A DNA stretch of 64,000 nucleotides from assembly GCA_017456555.1 (NCBI GenBank), contig JAFTJF010000011.1, positions 285,831-349,830 of the forward strand, written 5' to 3'. The notes beneath the pieces were generated by a model. The model saw nothing but the letters and a program-made list of their open reading frames with translations, did not search any database and was not told the DNA's origin. The number at the start of each line of letters is the position of its first letter. The stretch's first letter is position 1. Made by a program: the position numbers and the translations under genes. Shown one piece after another: positions 1 to 9,049 of this stretch. Origin of the DNA: Clostridia bacterium. GTDB taxonomy: Bacteria > Bacillota > Clostridia > TANB77 > CAG-508.

Positions 1-1
1 C

Positions 2-742
2 CATCAAACAATGCCAACAAAAGCATATATTTATCAAATACCATACAGATACTATACAAGTTATAAAATAAGAAAATATGGATTCCATGGAACAAGTCAT
101 AGATATGTAGCTCAAAGAGTTGCAGAATTAATGGGAGAAAAATCAGAAAACTTAAAAGTAATAAATTGCCATTTAGGACAAGGAGCTTCTATATGTGCAA
201 TTGATGGTGGAAAATCAATAGATACATCAATGGGACTAACACCTTTAGCTGGTATTCCAATGGCTACAAGATGTGGAGATATAGATCCTGCAATAATTCC
301 TTATATTATGAAAAGAGATAATTTAGGTCCTGAAGATATGGAAGAAATTTTAAATAAACAATCAGGAGCATGGGGAGTATCTGGGGTTTCATCAGATTTT
401 AAAGATGTTGAAGATGGTTATAAAATGGGAGATTCTAGATCAATTTTAGCATTAGAAAGTCAAGCATATAGAATTGCTCAATATATTGGTCAATATGCAA
501 TTGCACTTGGTGGAGTTGATGTAATAACATTTGCTGGTGGAGTTGGAGAAAATGGTATTGAAACAAGAGAAAGAGTTTGCAAATATCTAGAACCATTTGG
601 AATTAAATTAGATCCAGCTGCAAATAAAACTAGAGGAAAAGAAAAATGTATTAGTGCTGAAGATTCTAAAGTTAAACTTTATATAATTCCAACAAACGAA
701 GAATTAATGATAGCCAAAGATACTTACGAATTAATAAAATAA
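2..742 (+). CDS. ackA: Acetate kinase, 3' part (5' end outside window)
   Basis: Acetate kinase interconverts acetyl phosphate plus ADP with acetate plus ATP, the final ATP-yielding step of acetate fermentation in the cytoplasm. The frame is open from base 2, so about the last 246 residues are present of the roughly 400 usual for the family. The internal ATG at base 11 is not the start, because the bases before it already encode the family's HQT-MP segment. Visible landmarks are KYGFHGTSHRYV, the phosphate-binding HLGQGAS (HLGNGAS in many homologues, Q here), TSMGLTPLAG, the FAGGVGEN loop and the C-terminal PTNEELMIA. It ends at a strong terminator shared with the convergent rqcH gene. Identity is very secure; the upstream partner (often pta) cannot be seen. 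Confidence 0.97.
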   Translation, partial: HQTMPTKAYIYQIPYRYYTSYKIRKYGFHGTSHRYVAQRVAELMGEKSENLKVINCHLGQGASICAIDGGKSIDTSMGLTPLAGIPMATRCGDIDPAIIPYIMKRDNLGPEDMEEILNKQSGAWGVSGVSSDFKDVEDGYKMGDSRSILALESQAYRIAQYIGQYAIALGGVDVITFAGGVGENGIETRERVCKYLEPFGIKLDPAANKTRGKEKCISAEDSKVKLYIIPTNEELMIAKDTYELIK

Positions 743-772
743 AAAAAAGCTGCTTTAAAGCAGCTTTTTTTA
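743..772. terminator. Bidirectional intrinsic terminator between ackA and rqcH
   Basis: A perfect inverted repeat AGCTGCTTTAAAGCAGCT is flanked by an A-run on the left and a T-run on the right, so it can end transcripts from both convergent genes. The rqcH stop codon lies in the T-run. Confidence 0.92.
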
Positions 773-2488
773 TTTTACTATTATAGTTTTAAAGTTATTA
801 TAAATTACCATACCAGGTTTTGCTCCTGAGGCTTTTTTTACAAATTTAGCTAAGCAATAATCTACAGAAACATTTAAACTGTTTTCTGCTTTACTATTTT
901 CTTTAGCTAAACGAGCGCAGTTAAATAAAACATTTTCAGGTATTTCATCAAGTTCAAGATTTTCTGAATTTCTTAGTAGAACATGACTTCCATGAATTTT
1001 TTGAGCATGGAACCAAACATCATTTGGATTTGCAAATCTTAAACTTAGATAATCATTTTGCATATTATTTTTTCCTATATAAACTGTGTAGCCATCAATA
1101 ACAACAGATTCAAGTTCAATTTTATTTGATTCTTGTTTTTTTACAATATTATTTTTTTCTTTTTTATTAATCGCTTTTTTTGTTACAACATTTTGAGAAA
1201 GCTCTTCATAAACTCCATTAATATCATTTAAATTTCTTGCAGTACTTAAATTAAAAACAATACTTTCAATATAATCTAATTCTTTTACTGTTTCTCTTTT
1301 TTGCTCAGAAACAATAGAAAGAGCGTTTTTTAATTTATTATATTTTTTGAAATATTTTTCAATATTCTTATTTACATTGAGACTATTATCTAAAGGAATT
1401 GTTATTAGATTGTTGTTATCATAATAGTTTTCAACTGTAACTTCAGATAGATTAGGAGAGTTTGTGAATTTATAAAGGTTTGCAGTTAAAAGTTCTCCAT
1501 ATAATCTGTAAGTATCCATTTTTTCACATTCTTTTAATTTTGAGTTTATATTTTCCATTTTTTTATAAACTTTTTTCAAAGATGCTGAAACGATTTTTAA
1601 TAAATTGTTTCTAGAATTTGTGAAAAGAGAGTCTTGTTCTTTATTATAATAAAAATCATCAATAAAATAATTTATATGTGTTAAATCTTCTTCATCTGGT
1701 TCTGTTGATTCGCCAAATACAAGTGTGTAATCTTTTTCAGATATTTTTTTGCAATAAATATTTTGTGTTCCAAAATTATTAATTAAATCTTTTAGATAAT
1801 TATAAAATTTTCTTAAATCGTCTTCACTATATTCTGAATCTGATATAGACAATGATTTTAAATTTTCTTTAACAAAAGGTTTACTAAATCCTATAAAAGT
1901 ATCTATGAAAAATTTTGTTAAAGAAACAATCGAACCTGAAGTGTTCATTATTTCTAAAAATTCTTCAAAAGATTTTATTTCTAAAAAACTAATTTTATTA
2001 ATTGGTGTAAATGTATATTCATGAGCTGGAAGTAAATCTCTAGAATTGTTATCGAAATGTTTTAAAGTATCTATAATAATATTTTTTTCATTTGTTAATA
2101 TAATATTACTTTGTCTACTCATTATTTCTATAAATAATTTTCTAACAACTAAATCATTTAACTCGTTGTAACATTCAAATTGTATTTCAACAGTTCTTTC
2201 TAAATCATAATTTGAAATATTAACAATTTTTCCGCCAACTAAATATTTTCTAAGAAGCATGCAAAAATTTAAGGCATTTTGTGGATTTGGTTTAGAATAA
2301 TTAGTTAAACAAATTCTACAAAACTCTGGATTTGCACATAAATTTAAATTGTAATTTTTTCCGCTATTGTAAAGACTTAGAACAACTTCATTTTTTGTTG
2401 GTTCGTAAACTTTATTAACTTTTGCTCCTATTATTGATTTTTTTAATTCTGATACTACTGACTTTGTAATGAAACCGTCAAATGCCAT
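770..2488 (-). CDS. rqcH: Rqc2 homologue RqcH (NFACT / fibronectin-binding-like protein)
   Basis: RqcH binds stalled 50S subunits carrying nascent chain and tRNA and recruits tRNA-Ala to add C-terminal alanine tails, marking the peptide for degradation. The 572 residues match the usual length of about 570. The N-terminal NFACT domain starts MAFDGFITKSVV and contains the EIMSRQSNIIL segment, equivalent to the conserved EIMGRHSN with G and H changed to S and Q. A long coiled-coil middle (about residues 290-430) follows. The C-terminal NFACT-R domain (about 465-572) carries DVWFHAQKIHGSHV. The start ATG is preceded by AAGGAGAATTTACCAA, a clear ribosome site. It is a single gene convergent with ackA. 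Older annotations call this family fibronectin-binding protein. Confidence 0.93.
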   Translation of the reverse strand: MAFDGFITKSVVSELKKSIIGAKVNKVYEPTKNEVVLSLYNSGKNYNLNLCANPEFCRICLTNYSKPNPQNALNFCMLLRKYLVGGKIVNISNYDLERTVEIQFECYNELNDLVVRKLFIEIMSRQSNIILTNEKNIIIDTLKHFDNNSRDLLPAHEYTFTPINKISFLEIKSFEEFLEIMNTSGSIVSLTKFFIDTFIGFSKPFVKENLKSLSISDSEYSEDDLRKFYNYLKDLINNFGTQNIYCKKISEKDYTLVFGESTEPDEEDLTHINYFIDDFYYNKEQDSLFTNSRNNLLKIVSASLKKVYKKMENINSKLKECEKMDTYRLYGELLTANLYKFTNSPNLSEVTVENYYDNNNLITIPLDNSLNVNKNIEKYFKKYNKLKNALSIVSEQKRETVKELDYIESIVFNLSTARNLNDINGVYEELSQNVVTKKAINKKEKNNIVKKQESNKIELESVVIDGYTVYIGKNNMQNDYLSLRFANPNDVWFHAQKIHGSHVLLRNSENLELDEIPENVLFNCARLAKENSKAENSLNVSVDYCLAKFVKKASGAKPGMVIYNNFKTIIVK

Positions 2489-2581
2489 TTGGTAAATTCT
2501 CCTTATATTTAATCTTCGTACATAATAATATTATTTTTGACGAAAAAGGTCAATAAAAATATGTTTTTTTGAATAAATAAA

Positions 2582-2610
2582 TTGGAAAAAAATAGATTAG
2601 ATAGTATAAT
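2582..2610 (+). promoter_or_regulatory. Promoter for the 2642 gene
   Basis: TTGGAA, 17 bases, TATAAT, about 32 bases before the start codon. This is a housekeeping-type promoter seen by inspection. Confidence 0.6.
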
Positions 2611-2641
2611 ACTTTTAAAGAATAGAATTTAGGAGTTTTAT

Positions 2642-3706
2642 ATGAGAAATATAATGGAATTTTTGGGGAGTCAGTTGTTAATTTTTTTATCAATTGCTTG
2701 TACATGTTTAATAATGATTGGTTTTGTTCTTACAACGTCAAATGGCACAAGCAATCAAAGTATTTTTGCAGAAGAATTACAAATCGAAAATTATCAACTT
2801 ACTATAGATTTTAATACAGGATCAGAAAAAGCTGCTGATGTGCTAAAATTGGGAATAAATAATTTGAATAATAATTTTACATGGAAAACAGAATCTGTAT
2901 ATGAAGTGTCAGCAACCATTGGTGTATTTTCGTTATTAATAATAGATGCTTTTATAATTATATTGACGATTTTAAATTACTTTGTGGCTAAAATAAGAGT
3001 TATTAAAAGTAAAAAAATATTAAAAGAAAAATACGATTTATCAGATGGGAGCTTATATGAACTTCCGAATTATGAAACAATAATAGCAAATGCGATTTAT
3101 AAAAAGAAATATCAATATGAAATGACAGTGGCACGTTTCGAATATTATTATAGAATTAAAGGTGTATTTGATAAATATAGTAAATTAAAAGAAGAAATAG
3201 ATTTTGATATTAATTCTTTAACAGAAATTGAAAAAATGATTATGAAGCAATTTCAAAAAGATTCTGATAAAACAAAAAAATTAAATTCTGAAGAATTGCA
3301 AATTGAGAATCAAAAAAATAAAAAGGAATTTAAAAATAAAATAGATGAATATTTAAAAGAAAAAGGATATTATAAAGAAGATATAGTAAAAATAAAAACA
3401 AAAAAATTCTTTGCTGCAATAGAAAGAGCCAAAGGAGATAAAGAATATTTTCTTAAATCAGAGGAAGTATTTAGAAATTTTTTAATATTTTTAGTTTTTG
3501 GGCTTATAGTTGGAAGTTCAAGAATTGCAATGCTAGCTGCAATAATATTGGGAATTTGGATTTTTATAAAATATTTTGGAATATCACTAACTCCAGAAGG
3601 CGAAATTGAAAGAGCAAAAATTATATTTTTAGTGGATTATTTGAAAAAGAAAAAAACATTGTCAGAAGAAGAAGAGTATTTTTTTATTATGCTTACAAAG
3701 ATATAA
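2642..3706 (+). CDS. Hypothetical multi-pass membrane protein
   Basis: I do not recognise the family. The 354-residue protein has a hydrophobic N-terminal segment (about 10-32), a short extracytoplasmic-looking stretch, a second membrane helix (about 88-113), a long lysine- and glutamate-rich cytoplasmic region (about 115-270), and one or two more helices near 275-315. The heptapeptide EELQIEN occurs twice, in the outer loop (about residue 45) and in the charged region (about residue 217). The C-terminus ends in a short charged helix. RBS TTAGGAG precedes the ATG and a -10/-35 promoter lies just upstream. It is followed by another single-pass protein with its own promoter, so the two are neighbours rather than a tight operon. 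Confidence 0.7.
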   Translation: MRNIMEFLGSQLLIFLSIACTCLIMIGFVLTTSNGTSNQSIFAEELQIENYQLTIDFNTGSEKAADVLKLGINNLNNNFTWKTESVYEVSATIGVFSLLIIDAFIIILTILNYFVAKIRVIKSKKILKEKYDLSDGSLYELPNYETIIANAIYKKKYQYEMTVARFEYYYRIKGVFDKYSKLKEEIDFDINSLTEIEKMIMKQFQKDSDKTKKLNSEELQIENQKNKKEFKNKIDEYLKEKGYYKEDIVKIKTKKFFAAIERAKGDKEYFLKSEEVFRNFLIFLVFGLIVGSSRIAMLAAIILGIWIFIKYFGISLTPEGEIERAKIIFLVDYLKKKKTLSEEEEYFFIMLTKI

Positions 3707-3794
3707 AAATAATATTCTGCTCAAAGTATTGAAAACACTGGAAAAAAGTAGTAAAATATATATGTATGTTTATAAAAAGGATGTGTAAATAATT

Positions 3795-4277
3795 ATGGGG
3801 AATGATACAAAATCTCTTTTAATTAGTGGAGCAGTTTGTGTTGTTGTTTTAATAATATCAATAGGGATGTTTATTTATAACAATGCTGCTTCAAGTACAT
3901 ATGAAGGAATGTCTAAATTTACTGAGCAAGAAGTAAATACATTCAATAGCAAATTTACAATGTATGAAGGTGTTCAAAACGGAACAACTGTAAAAAATTT
4001 AATTGCGATATTAGTATCAAACTCAACAAGTTATGACGATAAAAATTTTATAAGATTACCACAATTATTAGTAAACAATAATGAAGAATTATTTAAGCTT
4101 GGAATTGAAGATGCAACTAGACCAATAGAAGAAAAAGATAGAACAGATTATATTCAAAAATTAACAAAAATAAGAAATTCTTTAAATTCAAGAAAAAAAT
4201 ATCTTATAAAAATGGAATATTCAGAAGTTGGATTTATAGATAAAATAAGCATTTGGGATGCTACCGATTCTATATAA
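3795..4277 (+). CDS. Hypothetical single-pass surface protein
   Basis: The family is unknown. The 160-residue protein has one N-terminal membrane helix (about 8-28) and no lipobox. The rest is a small domain predicted to face outward, containing FNSKFTMYEGVQNGTTVKNL and a lysine-rich segment near residue 130. It has its own promoter (TTGAAA 3729-3734, 17 bases, TAAAAT 3752-3757). The spacing to the ATG is adequate but the Shine-Dalgarno is modest (AAAAGGATG). It sits between an unrelated membrane protein and pgi, which gives no functional hint. Confidence 0.65.
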   Translation: MGNDTKSLLISGAVCVVVLIISIGMFIYNNAASSTYEGMSKFTEQEVNTFNSKFTMYEGVQNGTTVKNLIAILVSNSTSYDDKNFIRLPQLLVNNNEELFKLGIEDATRPIEEKDRTDYIQKLTKIRNSLNSRKKYLIKMEYSEVGFIDKISIWDATDSI

Positions 4278-4367
4278 AAACTTTCACATAAAAAACACAT
4301 ATTTTTTTCGAAGCTTATGATATAATCACTCTGTAAAAATAATAAGTTATATTTTAGGAGGCTTATA

Positions 4368-5663
4368 ATGATTAAATTAAATTTAGAAAATTCAAGTATT
4401 GAAGAAAAAATAATCACTGAATATAGTGAAGAAATTGCTAAAATACATGAAGGACTTCATGCAAAAGCAAATGATGAAAAAGAATTCTTAGGTTGGATGG
4501 AACTTCCAACTAATTATGATAAAGATGAGTTTGCTAGAATTAAAAAAGCTGCTCAAAAAATTCAAAAAGATTCAGATGTTTTAGTAGTTATAGGAATTGG
4601 AGGATCTTATTTAGGAGCAAGAGCTGTAATAGATGCTTTATCACATACATTCCATAGCCAAATGGCAGAAAGAAAAACACCAGTAATTGTATATGCAGGT
4701 CATAATTTAAGTCCAGTATATATGAATGAATTATTAGAATATGTTGCTGATAAAGATATATCAATAAATGTTATTTCAAAATCAGGAACAACAACAGAAC
4801 CAGCTATTGCATTTAGAATTTTTAGAGAAGTTCTAGAAACAAAATATGGAGTTGAAGAAGCTAGAAAAAGAATTTATGTAACAACAGATAAACAAAAAGG
4901 GGCTTTAAAAACTTTAGCTGATAATGAAAAATATGAAAAATTTGTAATACCAGATAATGTTGGGGGAAGATTTTCAGTATTAACTGCTGTAGGATTATTA
5001 CCAATAGCAGCAGCTGGTATAGATATTGATAAATTAATGAAAGGTGCAAAACAAGCACAAGATAAATATGCAGATCCAGATTTAAAATATAATGATTGCT
5101 ACAAATATGCAGTAGTAAGAAACTTATTATATAGATCAGGAAAAACAATAGAAATTTTAGCTAACTATGAACCAAAACTTCACTACATGACAGAATGGTG
5201 GAAACAACTTTATGGAGAAAGTGAAGGAAAAGATTTAAAAGGAATTTTCCCAGCAGGTGTTGATTTAACAACAGACTTACATTCAATGGGACAATATATT
5301 CAAGATGGTAGAAGAGATTTAATGGAAACAGTTCTAAAAATAGGAACAAACTCTTCAGAAATAACAATTCAACCAGATGACCAAAACTTAGATGGATTAA
5401 ACTATTTAGCAGGAAAAACTGTTGGATATGTTAACAGTAAAGCAATGGAAGGAACAGTACTAGCTCATGTTACTGGAAACGTACCAAATATTATGGTTGA
5501 AATGGACAAATTAGATGAAGAAAATTTAGGAGAATTAATCTATTTCTTTGAAAAAGCATGTGCAATTTCAGGAACAATGCTTGGAGTAAATCCATTCAAT
5601 CAACCAGGTGTTGAAGAATATAAGAAGAATATGTTTAGATTATTAGAAAAACCAGGTTATTAA
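4368..5663 (+). CDS. pgi: Glucose-6-phosphate isomerase
   Basis: The enzyme converts glucose 6-phosphate to fructose 6-phosphate in glycolysis and gluconeogenesis. The 431 residues are a little shorter than the roughly 450 of Bacillus Pgi. Conserved segments are [14 protein letters not shown] near residue 75, the sugar-phosphate binding [10 protein letters not shown] near 140, [16 protein letters not shown] near 200, the active-site region [21 protein letters not shown], and a C-terminal [12 protein letters not shown] with the family's active-site lysine region. RBS AGGAGG is 6 bases before the ATG. It is monocistronic, ending at a symmetrical terminator. Confidence 0.97.
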   Translation: MIKLNLENSSIEEKIITEYSEEIAKIHEGLHAKANDEKEFLGWMELPTNYDKDEFARIKKAAQKIQKDSDVLVVIGIGGSYLGARAVIDALSHTFHSQMAERKTPVIVYAGHNLSPVYMNELLEYVADKDISINVISKSGTTTEPAIAFRIFREVLETKYGVEEARKRIYVTTDKQKGALKTLADNEKYEKFVIPDNVGGRFSVLTAVGLLPIAAAGIDIDKLMKGAKQAQDKYADPDLKYNDCYKYAVVRNLLYRSGKTIEILANYEPKLHYMTEWWKQLYGESEGKDLKGIFPAGVDLTTDLHSMGQYIQDGRRDLMETVLKIGTNSSEITIQPDDQNLDGLNYLAGKTVGYVNSKAMEGTVLAHVTGNVPNIMVEMDKLDEENLGELIYFFEKACAISGTMLGVNPFNQPGVEEYKKNMFRLLEKPGY

Positions 5664-5696
5664 TAAAAAATTATTAATAAAAATTACAAAGTTAAT

Positions 5697-5732
5697 GAAA
5701 AGACCGTTACAATTTTTGTAACGGTCTTTTCA
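5697..5732. terminator. Bidirectional terminator after pgi
   Basis: AAAAGACCGTTACA and TGTAACGGTCTTTT form a perfect 14-bp stem with A and T tracts on the two sides. It serves pgi and the convergent gene at 5750-6274. Confidence 0.93.
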
Positions 5733-5749
5733 TTTCAACAATTTATAAT

Positions 5750-6274
5750 TTAATTAATACTACTTATGATTTCTGTTTCTGAGTTTGATGAAATTTCTTC
5801 TGTTTTGTGAGTGGTTTCTTCAGAAATAGAAGAACTTGATTCTTGAGTTTTTTCTAATGTAGATGAATGTTGTTCTTTTTCAAATTCTTTAACAGATTTA
5901 GATTTTGTGTTTTCTGTTTTTTCTTCGTTTGGATTTAAAATATTATTTATTTTTTCTAAATTTTCTAGCTTTTCTAAGTTATCTAATTTTTTTGAAATAA
6001 TAGCTAATTTTTTATAAACAGCAATTTTCCAATAGCTATCTTGAACTTCTTTCCCGGTATTTGCAGTCATTAAATTTGCAATTGCTAAAAATAAAAGTGA
6101 AGAAATTACAACAATTATTGGTGACCAGAATTTTGGAAATAGAAGTACATCAACTACATAAGAACTAATTACTGCTCCAAGTGCTGAACCAATTGCTGTG
6201 AAAAATATTATACAAAATACTCTTTTAAATTTTATCCAAAATATATGGCTTTTCATTGAATTTTCATCGTACAT
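5750..6274 (-). CDS. Hypothetical membrane protein with acidic Ser/Glu-rich tail
   Basis: The family is not recognised. Of 174 residues, an N-terminal cationic stretch is followed by two close membrane helices (about 16-40 and 48-68), the layout of a small anchor. After them comes a leucine-rich coiled-coil-like segment with repeated LEKLENLEK (about 95-112) and a low-complexity tail rich in Ser, Glu and Thr (about 120-174). The start ATG has a GGGGG-type ribosome site on the minus strand. It is convergent with pgi and divergent from the OLE RNA region. Confidence 0.65.
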   Translation of the reverse strand: MYDENSMKSHIFWIKFKRVFCIIFFTAIGSALGAVISSYVVDVLLFPKFWSPIIVVISSLLFLAIANLMTANTGKEVQDSYWKIAVYKKLAIISKKLDNLEKLENLEKINNILNPNEEKTENTKSKSVKEFEKEQHSSTLEKTQESSSSISEETTHKTEEISSNSETEIISSIN

Positions 6275-6501
6275 AGAAAATCCCCCTTAAAATTACTATA
6301 AATAAATTATATCTTTATGAAAATTTATAGTCAATGGAAAAATTATAAATTAAATTATATTTTCGAGAAAGGGGGATTATTTAAAAAACAGAAAAAAACA
6401 TTGTATTTAAAAAAGAGAGATTTTAAGAGATTAAAAAAGATAAAGTGAGATAAAAAGAGAATTGAAGATTGATAATAAATTCAAAATGCTTTTTTAATCT
6501 C

Positions 6502-6535
6502 CCAAAAACTTGCATCGAATTTGCGAGTTTTTTAT
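6502..6535 (+). terminator. Hairpin-plus-T-run overlapping the OLE promoter region
   Basis: AAAACTTGCA and TGCGAGTTTT pair (one G-U) and are followed by a T-run. It lies directly before the promoter of the large RNA and would insulate it from upstream read-through. Confidence 0.55.
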
Positions 6536-6549
6536 AAAACTGCTATAAT
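6521..6549 (+). promoter_or_regulatory. Promoter of the OLE-type RNA
   Basis: TTGCGA, 17 bases, TATAAT. The expected transcription start is near 6556, at the first bases of the structured RNA. Confidence 0.7.
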
Positions 6550-6555
6550 AATCTC

Positions 6556-7185
6556 GTTGGTGCATTATTCTAGTGTATACTCCTGTTATGAGGGTAGGGC
6601 TAAAAATCTACTAGAAAGTATTAGCAGTCGAAGTTTTTTGAGAACCTTGCGCATTACGCCCAGTTTTGCGTGATTCTTGAAAAAAAGATTTTAGGATAAT
6701 TTATAACGGCATATAAGTGATTCCTGATTTCACCTGAGACTTATTCTATATAACCTGAATAAGTAAAATCCATATTGTTATCTTATATGGTAAGTAAATA
6801 CTGTCTTGAGTGATGCTTGGGGATAAATCGATAATTATAATAATTATTTTTGGCCAAATAATTGTTACTAATTGATTTTGAAACATCCATTGCAAAAAAG
6901 ACTAATGATGGGCTAGGATACTCAAAGAAAATTTCTAGAATGTTTGCTTTAAATTAGAGCATGGGAATTTGGGGATTAAGGTACGGACTTAAGTGGTGAT
7001 CTGGCGACAATCTTCTACAAAAGATATGTGGTTTTTCTTAAACGGAAACGGCTTATCAGTAATGATAAGTGAAAAACTGAGAAACTCTGCTAGACCTAAA
7101 CCGTAAAATTTACTCGAATTCCTACCAATAAGAGTTTATATAATAAACTAAGTAAAAAATGGAATGTAGTGTTCCATTCTTTTAT
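6556..7185 (+). ncRNA. ole: Large structured non-coding RNA, probable OLE RNA
   Basis: About 630 bases of intergenic sequence lack a credible protein gene, have markedly less A/T monotony than the surrounding spacer, and are bounded by a promoter and a terminator. The two ends can pair: CTC and TTGG near 6552-6560 are complementary to CCAA and GAG near 7124-7133, closing the molecule as expected for a compact fold. The length fits OLE RNA (about 600 nt). The decisive context is the next gene, an OapA-like small membrane protein. OLE RNA is known to form a membrane-bound ribonucleoprotein with OapA in Clostridia and some Bacilli, with roles in stress and Mg2+ tolerance. Identification rests on length, context and general appearance; I could not run a covariance model. 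Confidence 0.72.
7158..7184 (+). terminator. Terminator at the 3' end of the OLE-type RNA
   Basis: AATGGAA and TTCCATT form a 7-bp stem with a 7-base loop (extendable by a T-G pair) and are followed by CTTTTATT. It separates the RNA from oapA, so oapA may depend on partial read-through or its own promoter. Confidence 0.6.
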
Positions 7186-7267
7186 TATATACAGATATAA
7201 TAAAAGAAAAATTGCATAATAATTAAGATAACAAATTACTATGAGAAAAAAAGGAGAAAATTGAAAA

Positions 7268-7801
7268 TTGAAAGATAGCCAGAAAAAAACAAATAATAAT
7301 AGTTGGGTAATTTTTATTGCTATAACAACTTTTATTTTATCATTGCTTTTTTCATTTATATCAAATACAGTAGTTTCTAATTTAAATATAATATTAGGTA
7401 TTTTAGTTTTAATATTAGTAATTTTAATTGGTGTTGTATTTGACTTAATAGGTGTAGCTGTAACTGTAGGAAATGAAGAAGATTTCCATGCACAAGCTAG
7501 TAAAAAAATAAAAGGTGCAAAAACCTCTATAAAAATGATAAGAAATTCAGCCAAAGTATCAAATGTTTGTGCTGACGTAATAGGAGATATTTGTGGAGTT
7601 TTAAGTGGTGCAATAAGTGCTATGATAGCCTTTAAATTAACTGAAAACTATGGAATGAGTTCATCGCTTCAATTTGTATTTAGTGCAATAGTTTCATCAG
7701 TTACTGTTGGTGGAAAAGCGTTAACAAAAGAAATCGCTAAAAACAACTCTACAAAAATAATTGGATTTATAACAAAATTTATAAATGTTGATGAGAAGTA
7801 G
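7268..7801 (+). CDS. oapA: OLE-associated membrane protein OapA
   Basis: This is a 177-residue membrane protein with helices at about 12-32, 40-65, 108-128 and 135-155. A conserved-looking cytosolic loop joins the second and third, containing VGNEEDFHAQASKKIKGAK and VSNVCADVIGDICG. This layout and loop match my knowledge of OapA, the protein that binds OLE RNA and places it at the membrane. The start is TTG at 7268 because the frame has a TGA stop immediately upstream (7262-7264); a GGAG site sits about 11 bases away. It lies 80 bases after the OLE terminator, and a hairpin overlapping its stop codon ends the unit. The assignment depends on the pair being adjacent as well as on the protein itself. 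Confidence 0.75.
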   Translation: MKDSQKKTNNNSWVIFIAITTFILSLLFSFISNTVVSNLNIILGILVLILVILIGVVFDLIGVAVTVGNEEDFHAQASKKIKGAKTSIKMIRNSAKVSNVCADVIGDICGVLSGAISAMIAFKLTENYGMSSSLQFVFSAIVSSVTVGGKALTKEIAKNNSTKIIGFITKFINVDEK

Positions 7802-7826
7802 TTTGAATTATCAAACTACTTTTCTT
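7796..7826. terminator. Terminator overlapping the oapA stop codon
   Basis: AAGTAGTTTGA and TCAAACTACTT pair perfectly around ATTA and are followed by TTCTTT. The oapA stop codon lies in the 5' arm. Confidence 0.8.
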
Positions 7827-7937
7827 TATATAATTGACAATGGAAAATATAAATTATAAAATGAAAAAGTAAAAAGCAAAGAGATTAAACTTTGTCAAAT
7901 AATTTAGAAATAGATTACAAATAGAAGAGGAAAAAAT

Positions 7938-8954
7938 ATGGATTTAACATATGATGCATTAGATAAAAGTATTAATGCTGAACTTAAACCATTATATTTA
8001 TTATATGGAGAAGAGCAGTACTTAATTGATACTTCTGTAAATAAAATAAAAAAGAAATTTGGAGAAAGAGTTTTAGGAATTAATTATATATTAATTGATG
8101 AAACTAATTTAGATAATTTAATTTCAGACATTGAAATGCCAGCTTTTGGCTATGATAAAAAATTAATTATTGTAAAGAATTCAGGACTTTTCAAAAAAGA
8201 TGGAAGAAAAAAATCAGGTTCTCCAATGCAAGATAAAATTGCAGACTATATAAAAAATAACATGGATGTTATTGAAGAGGCTGTAATCTTGGTTTTTGTA
8301 GAAGGAGAAGCTGATAAAAACGTAGTTTTTGAAGCTGTTTCAAAAAATGGAATTGTATGCAATATTGAAGAACTGAAACCAATTCAATTGGTAAAAAAAT
8401 TAAAACAAATTTGTAATTTATACAAAGTAAATGTAGATGATATAACTTTAAATTATTTGGTTGAAACTTGCGGTACAAATTTACAAAATTTAATTAATGA
8501 AATTAGAAAACTTATTGAATATGCTGGAGAAAATGGAACAATAACTTTAGATGCTGTTAATAAATTATCAATAAAACAAATGGAAAGTGTAATTTTTGAT
8601 CTTACAGATTGTTTAGCAATGAGAAAGATTGATAAGGCATTAGAAATTTTAGATAATTTAATTTATCAAAAAGAACCAGTACAAAAAATATTAATAACTT
8701 TATATGGTCATTTCAAAAAAATATATTTATGCGCTATAGCTGTAAAATTAAATAAAGATGTTGTTAATTCATTAAATTTAAAACCAAATCAAACTTTTTT
8801 AGTAACAAAATATAAAAAACAAGCATCTTACTTTAAATTAGATGAATTAAGAAAAATTTTAGATGAATTAACAGATTTAGATTATAACTATAAAAATGGA
8901 AAAATAGATTTAGATGTAGGACTAAGAAGTATTTTGTGTAGATATTGTAGTTAA
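7938..8954 (+). CDS. holA: DNA polymerase III subunit delta
   Basis: HolA opens the beta clamp as part of the clamp loader. The 338 residues match the family. The N-terminal half has the typical opening PLYLLYGEEQYLID and a segment with KKLIIVKNSGLF. The middle has the collar-linker pattern LNYLVETCGTNLQNLINEIRKL, and the C-terminal part has the family's KEPVQKILITLYGHFKKI and YKLD-type ending. As in other delta subunits, the AAA+ ATP site is degenerate. GAGGAAAAA precedes the ATG. It is a stand-alone gene downstream of oapA; in many clostridia it follows comEC, not seen here. Confidence 0.92.
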   Translation: MDLTYDALDKSINAELKPLYLLYGEEQYLIDTSVNKIKKKFGERVLGINYILIDETNLDNLISDIEMPAFGYDKKLIIVKNSGLFKKDGRKKSGSPMQDKIADYIKNNMDVIEEAVILVFVEGEADKNVVFEAVSKNGIVCNIEELKPIQLVKKLKQICNLYKVNVDDITLNYLVETCGTNLQNLINEIRKLIEYAGENGTITLDAVNKLSIKQMESVIFDLTDCLAMRKIDKALEILDNLIYQKEPVQKILITLYGHFKKIYLCAIAVKLNKDVVNSLNLKPNQTFLVTKYKKQASYFKLDELRKILDELTDLDYNYKNGKIDLDVGLRSILCRYCS

Positions 8955-9049
8955 AAAATAAAATAAGAAATTGATTTTAACTAGATTTAAAGATATAATA
9001 TTAGATATTCATTTTTGAATATAAAAAATAAAAAAATTAGGAGGAAAAA

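Noticed and set aside
7096-7554. Minus-strand ORF across the end of the OLE RNA and the start of oapA
   Set aside because: Composition is that of a reverse-strand shadow, there is no ribosome site, and it overlaps the much better supported oapA.
8955-9049. Purine riboswitch before the IMP dehydrogenase or guaA
   Set aside because: Neither leader has the conserved junction bases or the paired arms of the purine class.
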